From Micromonospora sp. CCTCC AA 2012012 (GTDB lineage Bacteria; Actinomycetota; Actinomycetes; Mycobacteriales; Micromonosporaceae), in the NCBI RefSeq assembly GCF_040499845.1, contig NZ_CP159342.1:992001-1056000 (forward strand): 64,000 nucleotides of DNA. Reading direction: 5' to 3'. The notes below the pieces were generated by a model. That model made no database searches. It had not been told where the DNA came from and was given only the letters and a program-made list of their open reading frames with translations. The number at the start of each line of letters is the position of its first letter. The first letter of the stretch is position 1. Both the position numbers and the translations under genes were made by a program. Shown here in pieces: positions 34,667 to 44,379 of the stretch.

Positions 34667-35426
34667 ATGGAACAGCACGCGGGGTCCGGCGGCGACCGTT
34701 ACCGGCGGTTGCGCCTGTTCAACGTGCTCGTCGGGCTGGTGCTGGCCGCCGAGGGATGTGGGTGGGCAGCAACGCCCTTTCCCTGCCGGTCACCGCCTCG
34801 TACCTGACGGCCGACCCGGTGACGCTGCGGGACGCCGCACTGCCGGAGGTGGCCTTCCGCGTTCCCATCGGACCGGCGGTGGCGGTATTCCTGCTTCTCG
34901 CCGCGCTCGACCGCTTCGTCACCGCTGCCCCAGGCGTGCACCGCTGGTACGAACGAAACCTCGACCGAGGCGCCAACTACGCTCGTTGGACCGAGTACTC
35001 GGTCAGCGCGTCGATCATGATCGTGCTGATCGGCCTGTTCGTCGGAATCCGCGATCTCGCGGCGGTCATCGGGATCTTCGCCGCGAACACCGCGATGATT
35101 CTGTTCGGCCTGTTGATGGAGCGGCAGCAGAGGCCCGGGAGGGCGGACTGGAGCGCCTTCTGGTTCGGCTGCCTGGTCGGGATCGGGCCCCGGATGGCGA
35201 TCGGCGTGTACGTCACGCAACCGCTGCAGATCCCGGCTTCGTGTGGGCGATCATCATCGTCCAGTTCCTACTCTTCGCCAGCTGCGCGGTGAACATGGCC
35301 CTGCAGTACGGCCGGCGCGGTCGCTGGCGTGACTACCGCTACGGTGAGGTCTCGTACATCCTGCTCAGTCTCGTGGCCAAGTCCGCCCTGGCCTGGTTGA
35401 TCTACGCCAACGTGCTCCGTAGTTGA
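34667..35426 (+). pseudogene. heliorhodopsin gene broken by two frameshifts
   Basis: Frame 1 from ATG 34667 gives YRRLRLFNVLVGLVLAAEG; near 34755-34770 the coding moves to a second frame, SNALSLPVTASYLT ... ARWTEYSVSASIMIVLIGLF ... IFAANTAMILFGLLME; near 35215-35240 it moves to a third, FVWAIIIVQFLLF ... DYRYGEVSYILLSLVAKSA with the retinal Schiff-base Lys in AKSALAW. Together the pieces cover seven helices and ~250 residues, the heliorhodopsin plan (cytoplasmic N-terminus, type unlike ion pumps). Either a pseudogene or two base errors. Confidence 0.75.
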
Positions 35427-35589
35427 GGGGCCCGATCGACATCAGAGCGCCCAGGCATTCTGATGCGGCGAGGCGCCTGCCCGGTGGTGCTGGCATCCGC
35501 GGTGGATGAGGCCGCGTTGGTGCAGTGCGCTGTACCTGGGGACGCGGGCGTGGTGGTCGTAGTCGACTCCGCGATGCCGACGCGTTGAT

Positions 35590-35757
35590 TTATCCCTCGG
35601 CTCCTTCGAGGTTGTCGAGCAGCGACTCGGCCAGGTGGCCGCGGACATCCGCGCCCTCCTGGCGGGCTGGGCGACCACGTGCGCGGCGAGGTAGGCAAGG
35701 TCGCGGACGCTGCCGTCGGCCAGGACTGCGTGTACAACGCCGCGGCGCGGGCCGGCG
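35590..35757 (-). pseudogene. short relic of an unidentified gene
   Basis: On the - strand VVHAVLADGSVRDLAYLAAH, VVAQPAR is followed, after a one-frame shift near 35665, by EGADVRGHLAESLLDNLEGA and a stop at 35590. The composition is clearly protein-like but no family is recognised and there is no start. Confidence 0.35.
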
Positions 35758-35787
35758 GAGGGTGTCCGCCAGCCCGCGTCGCTCCAG

Positions 35788-36291
35788 TCAGTAGCAGCCG
35801 AGGTAAAACCAGTCGACGTAGCTGCCGTCGCTTCGGTACAGCTGCACACCTCCGCATCCGGTCCGGTACCGCATGCTGCCGAGCTGGTAGGTGTACGAGA
35901 GGCCACCGCTCGTGTACGCGGCGTAGAGGTCGGTGCCGGACTGGTTCTGCAGCCAGATCGACGGGCTGGGCCGGTAGCCGCTGTTGTAGTGCACCGTGAC
36001 CCACTCGGTGTCGCAGCCGCCGTTCCAAGAGGAATAGACGATGTATGCCGTTCCCGCGACGGCCTTGTTCACCGGGTCGACCATGGTGAGGTTGTTGTGT
36101 TGACTGGTGGCCCGTGAATCGCAGCCGGTTGCTGACGGGTCACCCGCACCGGTCCCCGCGTACGCGGCGGTGGGGAAGACGAGGGCGAGGATCGCGGCGG
36201 TGGCGAGAAGCCCTCCTCGCAGCCATCGGAGACGCCGCTTCGGCGGCGCCCAGGGGATCGGCTGCTGGAGTGCTGTCCGTGAGTGGGTCAT
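35788..36291 (-). CDS. secreted small protein, possibly DUF2690-like
   Basis: 167 residues from ATG 36291. N-terminal twin-basic region, hydrophobic segment LLATAAILALVFPTAAYA and an AYA cleavage site (~48) give a signal peptide. The mature part has four to five Cys (TGCDSRA, GGCDTEW, TGCGGVQLY, LGCY) and many Tyr/Trp/Ser, suggesting a disulfide-bonded extracellular domain. The pattern GCD...A...T near the start of the mature part recalls DUF2690. Confidence 0.72.
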   Translation of the reverse strand: MTHSRTALQQPIPWAPPKRRLRWLRGGLLATAAILALVFPTAAYAGTGAGDPSATGCDSRATSQHNNLTMVDPVNKAVAGTAYIVYSSWNGGCDTEWVTVHYNSGYRPSPSIWLQNQSGTDLYAAYTSGGLSYTYQLGSMRYRTGCGGVQLYRSDGSYVDWFYLGCY

Positions 36292-36470
36292 GGCAGGTTC
36301 CCTTTCGACTGGCCGTGGGTGGCGGACGCCGCCCGGAACCAGCAGAACCAATGAATCCCTCGAGCGGATAGCCCCAGGCACGCAGGCCGGACAGGTCCGG
36401 ACGGGCCGGAGCGTACGGGCGTGTCCGGAGAACCGTGGTGAGCTGCGTCGATGGTCGTCGTGGGGTGGGT

Positions 36471-39400
36471 TCAGCAGGGCGGGCTGTACGGAACGCCGCC
36501 GGCGAACTGCGCCCATTCGTCGGTGGTGACCGGCGCGCCGACCGTGGCGCAGATGTCGTCGCGGAGCCGCTCCGTGTCGAGCTCCCAGAACTGGACGGTG
36601 TTCTCGGCGCCGCCGGCGGCGAGGGTGTGGCCGTCGGGGCTGAAGTTGACGACGTAGAAGGCCTCGTCGGCGTGGGCGAGAGCCGCCACGACTGCGGGTC
36701 GCCTGGGGTCGGTGACGTTCCACAGCCAGATGGTGCCGTCGGTGGAGGCAGCCGCGATCGACCGGCCGTCGGGGCTGAAGGCTATCCAGTACACGTAGCT
36801 GGTTGGGCCGAGGAGTGGCTGCGGGAGCGGTGTGGGGTGATCAGGTTCTGTCACTGTCCACAGCCGCACCGTCTTGTCCGCGCTGCCGGCGGCGAGAAGG
36901 GTGCCGTCCGGGCTGAATGCGACGCTGTAGGCGTACCCGGAGAAGGGGGTCAAGGGATTGCCCAGCTGGATCGGTCGGCTCGGTGTGGTCACGTCGAACA
37001 GCCGTACGCGTCCTTCGGTGTCGGCGACGGCGAGTAGCGGCTGGCGTCGGTTGAACGCCACGGACAGGACGAGGGCTTCACCGCTCGGGATGGTGGCGGT
37101 CAGCCGTGGATTGTCCCGGTCGGTGAGAGTCCAGAGATGGACCTGGCTGTCGTCGCCACCGGCGGCGAGAAGGGTGCTGTCTGCGCTGAATGCGAGGGTT
37201 TCGATCAGGGCGCCGGCCGCCAGCAGCGGCGGTCCCAGGCGCGTCGGTCTGCGGGGTTGGCTGACGTCCCACAGTTCCACGGCCCCGGTACGGCTCCCGA
37301 CCGCGATTGTGCGCCCGTCGGGGCTGATCACGGCGGTGCCCGCATACCCGTCGCTGCCCGCCGGTCGTCGTAGTGGCCCAGTCAACGGGGCCGGCCGTCG
37401 AGGGTCGCCGGTGTTCCACAGTTGCAGGGTTTCGTCGCGGCCGGCCGAGACGAGCATCGAGCCGTCCGGGCTGAAGCTGGCCGAGAAGACAGCCCCGGTA
37501 GCTCCGGTGAGTACGGGTCCCGGCAGTGCCCAGTACCTGATGTAGCCGTCGGTGCTGCTGCTGGCCAGGGCCGATCCGTCGGCGCCGAACGCGAGTGCCG
37601 TCACCGGCGCCGGGTGTGGAAGGTTCTGCAGGATACGTGCGGTGGCGACCTGCACCAGCGTGATGGTCTTGTCGGAGGAGCCGATGGCCAGTATGCGCCC
37701 GTCCGGGCTGAAGGTGATCGTGTTCACCCAGCTCGACGGCCCGGTGAGCGGACTCCCGCGCAACACCGGCCGGTGAGGGTCCGCGAGGTCCCAAAGGCGG
37801 ATGCTCTGGTCGCCGCTGCCGCTGGCCAGGAGCTTTCCGTCCGGGCTGAAGGCGACGGCGAGAACCTTGCCGCCGTGCCCGCTCAACGTGGTGAGGACAG
37901 TCGGTCGATGGTCCTCGGCGATCGTCCAGAGGTGCACCCGACGATCGGCGCTGCCCGCCGCGAGCAGGGCGCCGTCGGGGCTGAAGGCCACGGCTTGGAT
38001 GGCATCGTCCGCCCCGTCGAGCGGCGGCAACGGGCGTGCCACACCTGACTCGTTGATGTCCCACAGCCAGAGCCTGTGGTCCGCGCTCCCGGCGGCCAGG
38101 AAGCGACCGTCGGGGCTGAAAGCGAGAGCGTAGATGGTTGATGCCGGGCCACTGAGCGGTGCGAGCGGACGTGGGTGTGTGGCATCGTCGAGGCCCCAGA
38201 GATGGACGGTCCGGTCGGCTCCCGCGGCGGCGAGGATCCGGCCGCCGGGATGGAACGCCACCGCGTAGAGGGTGCCGGAGAAGCCGGTGAGCGGTGAGCC
38301 GACCGCCGTCGGGGCGGGCGCAGTGGACACGTCCCAGAGCTGCACCGCGCGGTCGGCTCCGCCGGCCGCCAGAAGTCGCCGGGCCGGGCTGTACGAGACG
38401 GCCTGCGCGGCGTTGGAGAAGCCGGCGAGTCGGGTTACGGTCGGCGTGGCAGCCGCGTCCAGCAGGCTCGACCGGGCCTCCGCGGTGGGCGCTGTCTGAT
38501 ATGCGGCGAGGGCGAACTGTCGAGCCAACGCGACGTCTCGGCTACGCATTCGGTCGGCGCGGCCGGCGAGCTGACGGGAGACCGCCTCGTTGCGTTGGAC
38601 GACGGCGAGGCGACGTTGGTTGTTCGCGGTGGCGCGTTCTTGAAAGGCATAGCCAGCCAGTACGCAGGTGGCCAGTGCCAGTACGGTCAGTGTCGCGGCG
38701 GCCTGGTAGAGCCGGCGGGTGCGGCGCCGTTCGTGGCGGGCGCCGGCGTCGAGGTACTCCCGCATGAGGGGGGAGACCTCGTCGGGATGCTGGCTCGCCC
38801 ATCCTTGTGCAGCCGCCAGGCGGGGGCCCGCGTACAGCAGAGCGGGTTCGCGGTGCTCGGCGTGCCAGGTCGTCGAGGCTGCCGCCAGTTGCTGGCGCAG
38901 CAGGAGTCCTGCGCGGTCTGCGGCGAGCCAGTTCCGGAGTGTCGGCCATGCGGTGAGCAGCGCCTCGTGGCTGATCTGCACCGTCATGGTGTCGGCGGTG
39001 ATCAGGCGATGTTCGATGAAGACATCGATTATCCGTTCCGCCTCGGGTGCCGTCGTCCCGAAATCGCCGAGCAGTTCGGTGGGGGAGACCACCCGGCGCG
39101 TGTCGGGGGTGTCAGCGCCGACGTGCACCAGGCTGAGGAACAGCCGACGGGCGAGCCGCTGCTGGGCAGGGTCGAGTTGGTCGTAGACGCGGGTGGCCGT
39201 AGCCGCCACGCCGCCGGCCACTCGGCCGACCTCCCTATATCCCAGACAGGTTAGCCGCCTGCCTCTGTCGTGACACCAGGTCGCGTACAGGGCGTGGGAC
39301 AGCAGTGGAAGGACGCCTGTTTCTGGCTGGTCGGTCTCTGCGGTCACGGCGAGGTCGCCGAGGAGCAACTCCACCAGGCCGTCCTCGATCTCCACCCCGG

Positions 39401-40313
39401 CGCGGTGAGCCGGGCCGATGATGACCGCCCGGAGTTCCTCGGCCGAGAGGGGGCCGACGGTAATCTGACGGTGCTGAGCCGCCTCAAGCAGGGGTGGGAA
39501 TCGCAACGCGTGCCCGTAGAAGTCAGCACGAATACCCACCACCACGACCGCACTGCTCAGTGCCGCGAGTTCGTCCACGAAAGGTCCCGGATCCGGGGCC
39601 GCGTCGGTGGTGAACAGTTCCTCCGCCTGGTCGACCACGAGCAGGGCCGGTCCTCCTCCGTTCCCGATGCGGGCCGCTCGGGGCGCCAGGTCGGCCAGGG
39701 GAGTTGGCCCCGGTGTCATCAACTCGATGGTCCACTCGTCCCGCCTGGCCGGATGGGAGGATATAGGGCCCGGGGTCGCGGTTTCGGGGTTCATCGAGCG
39801 CAGAGAAGCGATCAGGCCGGCGCGCAGGAGCGAGGACTTCCCCGATCCGGACGCGCCGACGACCAGCAGTAGGCCGCCGCCGGCCTCGTGCAGGGCAACG
39901 ACGGCCTCCACGAGTTGGGCAGTGGATCGGTCGCGTCCGAAGAACCAGCGCGCATCGTCGGGTTGGAAGGACGCCAGACCTCGGTACGGCTCCATCCCCT
40001 CGGCGCGTCGACCGGGACCGCGTCGTACTCGCCGCCATGCCACCAGCCAGGCGTCGATCTCGTCCGGCCGAACTCCGCAGATGCCGAGCACCTTCACGAA
40101 GAGGTCCTGTGACGCGACGGACGGCAGACCGCGGCCTGCGAACCAGTCACCGATCGTGCTGCTCGCGCTGTGCGCGCCAGCTCTGACCGCCACCTGGCGG
40201 ACCGTGAGGCCGGACCGTTCCCGTAGGCCGGTCAGTGCGGCGGCGAAATCCGCCCGTCCACCGAGCTGTGCCGGATCGACCGCGTCGCTTGACGACTGAT
40301 TCACGTGGGGCAT
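36471..40313 (-). CDS. HTH-nSTAND-WD40 protein
   Basis: 1280 residues from ATG 40313, preceded by GAGGTGCGG. Order: XRE-type helix-turn-helix (~22-75), STAND NTPase with P-loop GASGSGKS at 153-160 and LLVVDQAEELF (Walker B), a helical arm, one hydrophobic segment (LTVLALATCVLAGYAF), then about 14 WD40 repeats of the form AVAFSPDGxxLAAGSADxxVxLW to the C-terminus. STAND proteins are signal-activated switches; similar nSTAND1-WD40 proteins are common in actinomycetes and some STANDs are anti-phage sensors. The repeats are intact with no visible frameshift. Confidence 0.9.
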   Translation of the reverse strand: MPHVNQSSSDAVDPAQLGGRADFAAALTGLRERSGLTVRQVAVRAGAHSASSTIGDWFAGRGLPSVASQDLFVKVLGICGVRPDEIDAWLVAWRRVRRGPGRRAEGMEPYRGLASFQPDDARWFFGRDRSTAQLVEAVVALHEAGGGLLLVVGASGSGKSSLLRAGLIASLRSMNPETATPGPISSHPARRDEWTIELMTPGPTPLADLAPRAARIGNGGGPALLVVDQAEELFTTDAAPDPGPFVDELAALSSAVVVVGIRADFYGHALRFPPLLEAAQHRQITVGPLSAEELRAVIIGPAHRAGVEIEDGLVELLLGDLAVTAETDQPETGVLPLLSHALYATWCHDRGRRLTCLGYREVGRVAGGVAATATRVYDQLDPAQQRLARRLFLSLVHVGADTPDTRRVVSPTELLGDFGTTAPEAERIIDVFIEHRLITADTMTVQISHEALLTAWPTLRNWLAADRAGLLLRQQLAAASTTWHAEHREPALLYAGPRLAAAQGWASQHPDEVSPLMREYLDAGARHERRRTRRLYQAAATLTVLALATCVLAGYAFQERATANNQRRLAVVQRNEAVSRQLAGRADRMRSRDVALARQFALAAYQTAPTAEARSSLLDAAATPTVTRLAGFSNAAQAVSYSPARRLLAAGGADRAVQLWDVSTAPAPTAVGSPLTGFSGTLYAVAFHPGGRILAAAGADRTVHLWGLDDATHPRPLAPLSGPASTIYALAFSPDGRFLAAGSADHRLWLWDINESGVARPLPPLDGADDAIQAVAFSPDGALLAAGSADRRVHLWTIAEDHRPTVLTTLSGHGGKVLAVAFSPDGKLLASGSGDQSIRLWDLADPHRPVLRGSPLTGPSSWVNTITFSPDGRILAIGSSDKTITLVQVATARILQNLPHPAPVTALAFGADGSALASSSTDGYIRYWALPGPVLTGATGAVFSASFSPDGSMLVSAGRDETLQLWNTGDPRRPAPLTGPLRRPAGSDGYAGTAVISPDGRTIAVGSRTGAVELWDVSQPRRPTRLGPPLLAAGALIETLAFSADSTLLAAGGDDSQVHLWTLTDRDNPRLTATIPSGEALVLSVAFNRRQPLLAVADTEGRVRLFDVTTPSRPIQLGNPLTPFSGYAYSVAFSPDGTLLAAGSADKTVRLWTVTEPDHPTPLPQPLLGPTSYVYWIAFSPDGRSIAAASTDGTIWLWNVTDPRRPAVVAALAHADEAFYVVNFSPDGHTLAAGGAENTVQFWELDTERLRDDICATVGAPVTTDEWAQFAGGVPYSPPC

Positions 40314-40375
40314 CCGCACCTCACAAGCACGCAAAGTGAAGAGAAGATTACGCATTGATTGGCGTGAGGGCTAGA

Positions 40376-40390
40376 CCGGCAGTCTGCCGG
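40376..40390. promoter_or_regulatory. palindrome upstream of the nSTAND gene
   Basis: CCGGC-AGTCT-GCCGG (rotational symmetry), 63 bases upstream of the start codon. It could be an operator for the protein's own helix-turn-helix domain. Low certainty. Confidence 0.25.
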
Positions 40391-40592
40391 CCGAAGCTGG
40401 GTTAGCCGTCCACTGTCTCGAGGTCAACTGCCTCCGACCCGGGTGCGTGCTGTTGCGTACGGGATGGCACCTAGAGCGCCGACAGGGTTCGCGTGTCGAC
40501 GAGGACCGACAGCAGTCGCGAGCCCGGACATCGCGATCGTGGGCTACGCCGAGACGCCTCATTCGTGCCCTCAGCGATCAGCTAGCCCCGTG

Positions 40593-41543
40593 TCACGAAC
40601 CTGCGAAGCGAGCGACGACCGGGGCGTGGTCGGGCACGATGGCGGCCTCGCGGCTGCGGGTGGACGCGCCGATGGAGGTGATGTCATCGACGAGGGAGTC
40701 GATGCTGATCAGGCGTAGCTGGAGGTCCCGGGTGGCGAGGATGTGGTCGATGAGTTCCCCGTGGCCTTGGTAGATGCGGGAGTAGGCGCGGGCGGCGGGC
40801 AGGCGGCGCCCGAGGTTGTACAGCCGGACCGAATCGCCCTTGTCGGGATGGTGAACGTCTCCGTCTGCGGGCCCTTCTAGCAGGACGGTCGTCACGGCGT
40901 CGGGCCCATCATTGAGGTCCCCGCACAGGATCGTCGGCACGCCGGGCTGCCCGTCAAGAGCGGACGCGGCAAGAACATCGTTGAGGTGCACGCGCAGGGC
41001 GACGGCTTCGGCGCCGCGTCGCAAGAGCGCGTAGCCGGCGCCCCGGGCGCGTTCGTCTTCGTTGAGCGGGTAGCGCCTCCCGCCCGGGTAGGTGAGCAGC
41101 TTGCTTTTGAGGTGAGCGGTGACCAGCCGCAGGCCTCGGTCACCGCAGTCGACGTGCACCTGCACCGCTCCGCGACCCAGCTGCGTGAGCGTCTGGCCGT
41201 CCACGTCGGGAACCGCCGGTAGGCCCGCCGGCGGCAGCGCGGTAATCTGCGCCTCCTCAGTGAGGGGGTGCCGGGCGAGGACGGCGACGCGGATCCCACG
41301 GTGGTCCGGGCGGGCCGAGAGGACCGCTTGCCACGTCTCGCCCAGGGCCGCCCGGAGATCCTCCGCGGCCTCCGGCGAGCCGATCTCTTGCAGAGCGACA
41401 ACGTCAGCGCCGGTGCCGCGGATGAGCCCGGACAAGTAGGACAGCTTCGCCGAATAGGTTTCCGCCGCTGAGGTATCGGCGCTGTTAGGCCGGAACAGGT
41501 TCTCCACGTTCCAGGTCATCACGATCAGGCCGTTGGCCACCAT
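40593..41543 (-). CDS. endonuclease/exonuclease/phosphatase family protein
   Basis: 316 residues from ATG 41543, chosen for a GGAGG 8 bases upstream; in-frame starts at 41627 and 41639 exist. Family signatures in order: MTWNVENLF, DVVALQEIGSPEA (metal-site Glu), LVTAHLKSK, TILCGDLNDGPDA (DxN) and a final DHAPVVARF. These are Mg-dependent phosphodiesterases acting on nucleic acids or phospho-compounds. No signal peptide. Confidence 0.88.
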   Translation of the reverse strand: MVANGLIVMTWNVENLFRPNSADTSAAETYSAKLSYLSGLIRGTGADVVALQEIGSPEAAEDLRAALGETWQAVLSARPDHRGIRVAVLARHPLTEEAQITALPPAGLPAVPDVDGQTLTQLGRGAVQVHVDCGDRGLRLVTAHLKSKLLTYPGGRRYPLNEDERARGAGYALLRRGAEAVALRVHLNDVLAASALDGQPGVPTILCGDLNDGPDAVTTVLLEGPADGDVHHPDKGDSVRLYNLGRRLPAARAYSRIYQGHGELIDHILATRDLQLRLISIDSLVDDITSIGASTRSREAAIVPDHAPVVARFAGS

Positions 41544-41811
41544 CGATCCCGCCTCCAGGTCTGCGACCAGCCTCAACACCGCACTGTAGGCCGCAGGGGA
41601 GAACCTCCGCTCCCGCTGCGTCGCCATACCGACAACCACCGACGGACCAGCCGCCCGAGAGCGTGAGGCGCCGGCCGGCCGTGCACGGGGAGAGGTACGG
41701 AAATCAGTCTTCGTGGAAGCGCCGCCACCTCTTCACAAGGACGACCTTCGATGGACATGATCGTCCGAGATGGTCGCTGTCCACCCCCCCAGGCTGCCCA
41801 GGAGGCCCCGT

Positions 41812-42483
41812 ATGCGCGACACCCAGCTTCCCACCCCAACCTCGCTGCGACGCCGTGTCGCCGCCACAGCCGCCGCAGCAATCGCCAGCGCGAGCCTGGT
41901 GGCCGTGACCGCGCAACCGGCGATGGCCACGCCCCCGGGAATCCCTTCCAAGGCGACGGCCCAGTCGCAGCTCAACGCCCTGACCGTCGCGGCGCAGGGC
42001 TCGACCAGCGGCTACTCCCGCGACCTGTTCCCACACTGGATCACCATCAGCGGCACCTGCAACACCCGCGAGCAGGTCCTCAAGCGTGACGGCACCTCCG
42101 TCGTGGTCGACAGCTCCTGCGCCGCCATCTCGGGCCGCTGGTACAGCCCCTACGACGGCGCCACCTGGACGGCCGCCTCCGACCTCGACATCGACCACGT
42201 CGTACCCCTCGCCGAGGCGTGGCGCTCCGGCGCCAGCTCCTGGACCACCAGCCGCCGGCAAAGCTTCGCCAACGACCTGACCCACCCACAGCTGATCGCC
42301 GTCACCGACAACGTCAACCAGGCCAAGGGCGACCAGGACCCCTCCACCTGGCAACCGCCCCTGTCGTCGTACCGGTGCACCTACAGCAAAATGTGGATCA
42401 CCGTGAAATACACCTGGGGCCTGACCCTGCAGTCGACGGAGAAGTCCGCGCTGCAGACCATGCTCAACACCTGCAGCTCCTGA
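41812..42483 (+). CDS. secreted HNH (GmrSD/DUF1524-like) nuclease
   Basis: 223 residues; AGGAGG precedes ATG 41812. Signal peptide with RRR, hydrophobic core and AMA cleavage (~40). The catalytic HNH core is LDIDHVVPLAEAW (His-His region) with later NDLTHPQLIAVTDNVNQAKG (Asn) and a C-terminal Cys pair. Such secreted enzymes are widespread extracellular nucleases of actinomycetes. Confidence 0.9.
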   Translation: MRDTQLPTPTSLRRRVAATAAAAIASASLVAVTAQPAMATPPGIPSKATAQSQLNALTVAAQGSTSGYSRDLFPHWITISGTCNTREQVLKRDGTSVVVDSSCAAISGRWYSPYDGATWTAASDLDIDHVVPLAEAWRSGASSWTTSRRQSFANDLTHPQLIAVTDNVNQAKGDQDPSTWQPPLSSYRCTYSKMWITVKYTWGLTLQSTEKSALQTMLNTCSS

Positions 42484-42493
42484 CCGCGGTCCC

Positions 42494-42532
42494 GGCCGGC
42501 GGCGCCGCCCTGCGCGGGTGCGACCGCCGGCC
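42494..42532. terminator. hairpin between convergent genes
   Basis: GGCCGGCGG (42494-42502) pairs perfectly with CCGCCGGCC (42524-42532) around a 21-base loop, just after the nuclease stop and before the end of the opposing gene. Confidence 0.5.
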
Positions 42533-42545
42533 GCCGCCGAAGGGA

Positions 42546-42812
42546 TCACTGGGGCGGTGACGAGGCCCTGTCGCCGTCCTGCTTGCGCCAGATGCCGCCT
42601 GTGTCGGCCGCGAGGAGACGCTGGACCAAGGCGAGCGCTTCCGGTTCAGTATCAAACTCCCACCGCAGCACCCGGCCCGTATCGACGTCGCCAGCGCGGG
42701 CGATGACCTTCCAGCGGACCTGGCGGGTGAGCCACACGTCCCGTCGGCCGAGGCGCCCCCAGATGCCGTTCCACCAGCGTCCTACCACCTCCTGCACCAC
42801 GTCATCGTACAT
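42546..42812 (-). CDS. small conserved hypothetical protein
   Basis: 88 residues: VVQEVVGRWWNGIWGRLGRR and TGRVLRWEFDTEPEALALVQ, a short alpha/beta protein with no recognised domain. Converges with the secreted nuclease gene. Confidence 0.55.
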   Translation of the reverse strand: MYDDVVQEVVGRWWNGIWGRLGRRDVWLTRQVRWKVIARAGDVDTGRVLRWEFDTEPEALALVQRLLAADTGGIWRKQDGDRASSPPQ

Positions 42813-42926
42813 ATGTGCGACTTGCTTCGTCGGGGCTAGTCGTCACGCCGCATCTCGACCGCCGGCCAGTGTGGCCCGGACCGCATGCCCACGCCGTCCT
42901 TCCGCGGTGCCTGATAGCGGAGTGCG

Positions 42927-43215
42927 GTGTCGATGCTGTTTACCTCCACTCGGCGTGGTGCGATCAAACTGGCGCACCTTCGACGACGAGAGTTGGCGCC
43001 CGGCCGGCATCACGCCGACCCGGGCCACCGGTGTGCACGCGCTCCGCCACTTTTACGCCTCGTAGCTGCTCGACGCGGGGAGAGCATCGAGGCCCCGGTG
43101 TCGTCCTCGATCACGCCGATCCTGGGTTCACACTCCAGGTGTACACGCACTTGTTGCCGGCCAGCGAGGAACGCACCTGGCGCGCGAGCGATGATCTGCT
43201 CGCGGCGTCATGGAG
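42927..43215 (+). pseudogene. degraded tyrosine-recombinase C-terminus, copy A
   Basis: Pieces in different frames match the integrase end seen intact at 44.7-45.1 kb: RRGAIK, ELAPGRHHADP, then TGVHALRHFYAS (HxxR region) ending in a stop, LLDAGESIEAP, and in another frame DPGFTLQVYTHLLPASEERT (catalytic Tyr region). Several shifts and a stop make it non-functional. Confidence 0.7.
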
Positions 43216-43264
43216 CCCGAAGGCGCCGTGACCCGAGGTACGCCGACAGGCAGGATGCGAACAG

Positions 43265-43621
43265 GTGGACGGACAAGCCCTCCGAATCGGTGATCACGTC
43301 GAGCTTGCCTGTGAAGCGATCGAGTGGGTGGACCGGACCTCCTTCCCGGCCGTGGTGCGCGTCGTGTTCACCGATGCGAAGGGCCATGCATGGTCGCTCG
43401 TCGATAAGGCGCCGATCTTCGGTAGCGACCTCGATCCCGAGTTGGCGTTGCCGAGGCCGGCTGCGGTGCGGTGCGTCGTCAAGGAGTTCCGCGACGTGCC
43501 TGACGCCTCGGTGGTGCCGCTGGCCCTGGTCTCGACCGAGCCTGAAGGCGTAGCGGCCGAGGACGGAACGGCCCTCTTCCTCGTCTCCGTGGACCTTCTG
43601 CACCCGGCGGCACCCGGATAA
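43265..43621 (+). CDS. hypothetical cargo protein behind integrase relic A
   Basis: 118 residues from GTG 43265. Beta-rich: RIGDHVELACEAIEWVDRTS and FPAVVRVVFTDAKGHAWSLV, an OB- or SH3-like impression only. No domain recognised. It sits between the recombinase relic and the hairpin repeat, in the same place as the unrelated gene at 45059 in the second module. Confidence 0.6.
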   Translation: MDGQALRIGDHVELACEAIEWVDRTSFPAVVRVVFTDAKGHAWSLVDKAPIFGSDLDPELALPRPAAVRCVVKEFRDVPDASVVPLALVSTEPEGVAAEDGTALFLVSVDLLHPAAPG

Positions 43622-43757
43622 GTGGCGGCGCGATCCGGCTGGCTCGTGACCGGCGGAGCTGCCAATCGTCGAGGCTCCCCGCCTTTCACCAGACGCCCTG
43701 GCGACGCCTGAGGGGGGCAGAAAGGTAAACACCTGTTCAGAGTGCGTATATCTTTCA

Positions 43758-43910
43758 TAATTCGGCGTACAGGTCGACTCGTCCGTCGCCCACAAGCTCA
43801 GAGCCGTGGTCAAGGCTCTGAGCTGGTCGTTTATCCGGCGCCGTTGGTTGACCTTGGTCATCGTTGGGTGGAATTTGACGGCCTGGCCACGGCCTGAGAC
43901 GGCCTGGAGA
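43758..43910. repeat. hairpin-bearing repeat, copy A
   Basis: Closely matches 45798-45950. It contains a perfect 11-bp stem, AGCTCAGAGCC (43795-43805) and GGCTCTGAGCT (43814-43824), around an 8-base loop. It follows the + strand cargo gene and precedes the 3' end of the - strand gene, so it can act as a two-way terminator; duplication suggests it also travels with the module. It is followed by short GACGGCC-type repeats. Confidence 0.7.
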
Positions 43911-43989
43911 CGGCCTGAGTGTTGGCTCAGCAAGCCTCTCCCGGCTTGGCCGCTGCGGCACGCGCGGGAGCAATCCGCCATAGCCGTCA

Positions 43990-44379
43990 CTACAACTCGC
44001 GCCACTCTCCCGCCCGACGAGGATCACCCGTGCGGACGAACCCTTCGAGAACCCGCCAGGCGCGGTCGAGGTTGAGAACGAAGTCCGCGGTGAAGTCGAC
44101 CAGGTCGTCCAGCACCACCACTGCCGCATCTGCGTCCGCCGGTTCATCGGCGGCCAGGAGGGACATAGCGTCCTCGTCCGTCATCAGATGGACGACCGCC
44201 ACAGAACCCGCGAATCCGAGCGTCAGCACAGGAAACGCGGCGCTGCCCCGTACTTCGAGGTAGCCGCGCCCCTGGGCACGCAGTTCGTCGAACCGCTCGA
44301 CGAGGCCGGCGAAGTCCGACCGTTCCACCGGAGCGAACTTCCCTGACGTCGGAGACGTGGCGCTCCACGAAATGGTCAC
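43990..44379 (-). CDS. hypothetical protein, possible immunity protein
   Basis: 129 residues from GTG 44379 (GAGG upstream). SDFAGLVERFDELRAQGRGY, GFAGSVAVVHLMTDEDAMSL and DFTADFVLNLDRAWRVLEGF give a small alpha/beta protein similar in shape to Imm1-type immunity proteins; not a firm match. No toxin gene is adjacent. Confidence 0.55.
   Translation of the reverse strand: MTISWSATSPTSGKFAPVERSDFAGLVERFDELRAQGRGYLEVRGSAAFPVLTLGFAGSVAVVHLMTDEDAMSLLAADEPADADAAVVVLDDLVDFTADFVLNLDRAWRVLEGFVRTGDPRRAGEWREL

Noticed and set aside
36471..38430. Tandem DNA repeat array
   Set aside because: The periodicity comes from WD40 repeats coded in the nSTAND protein.
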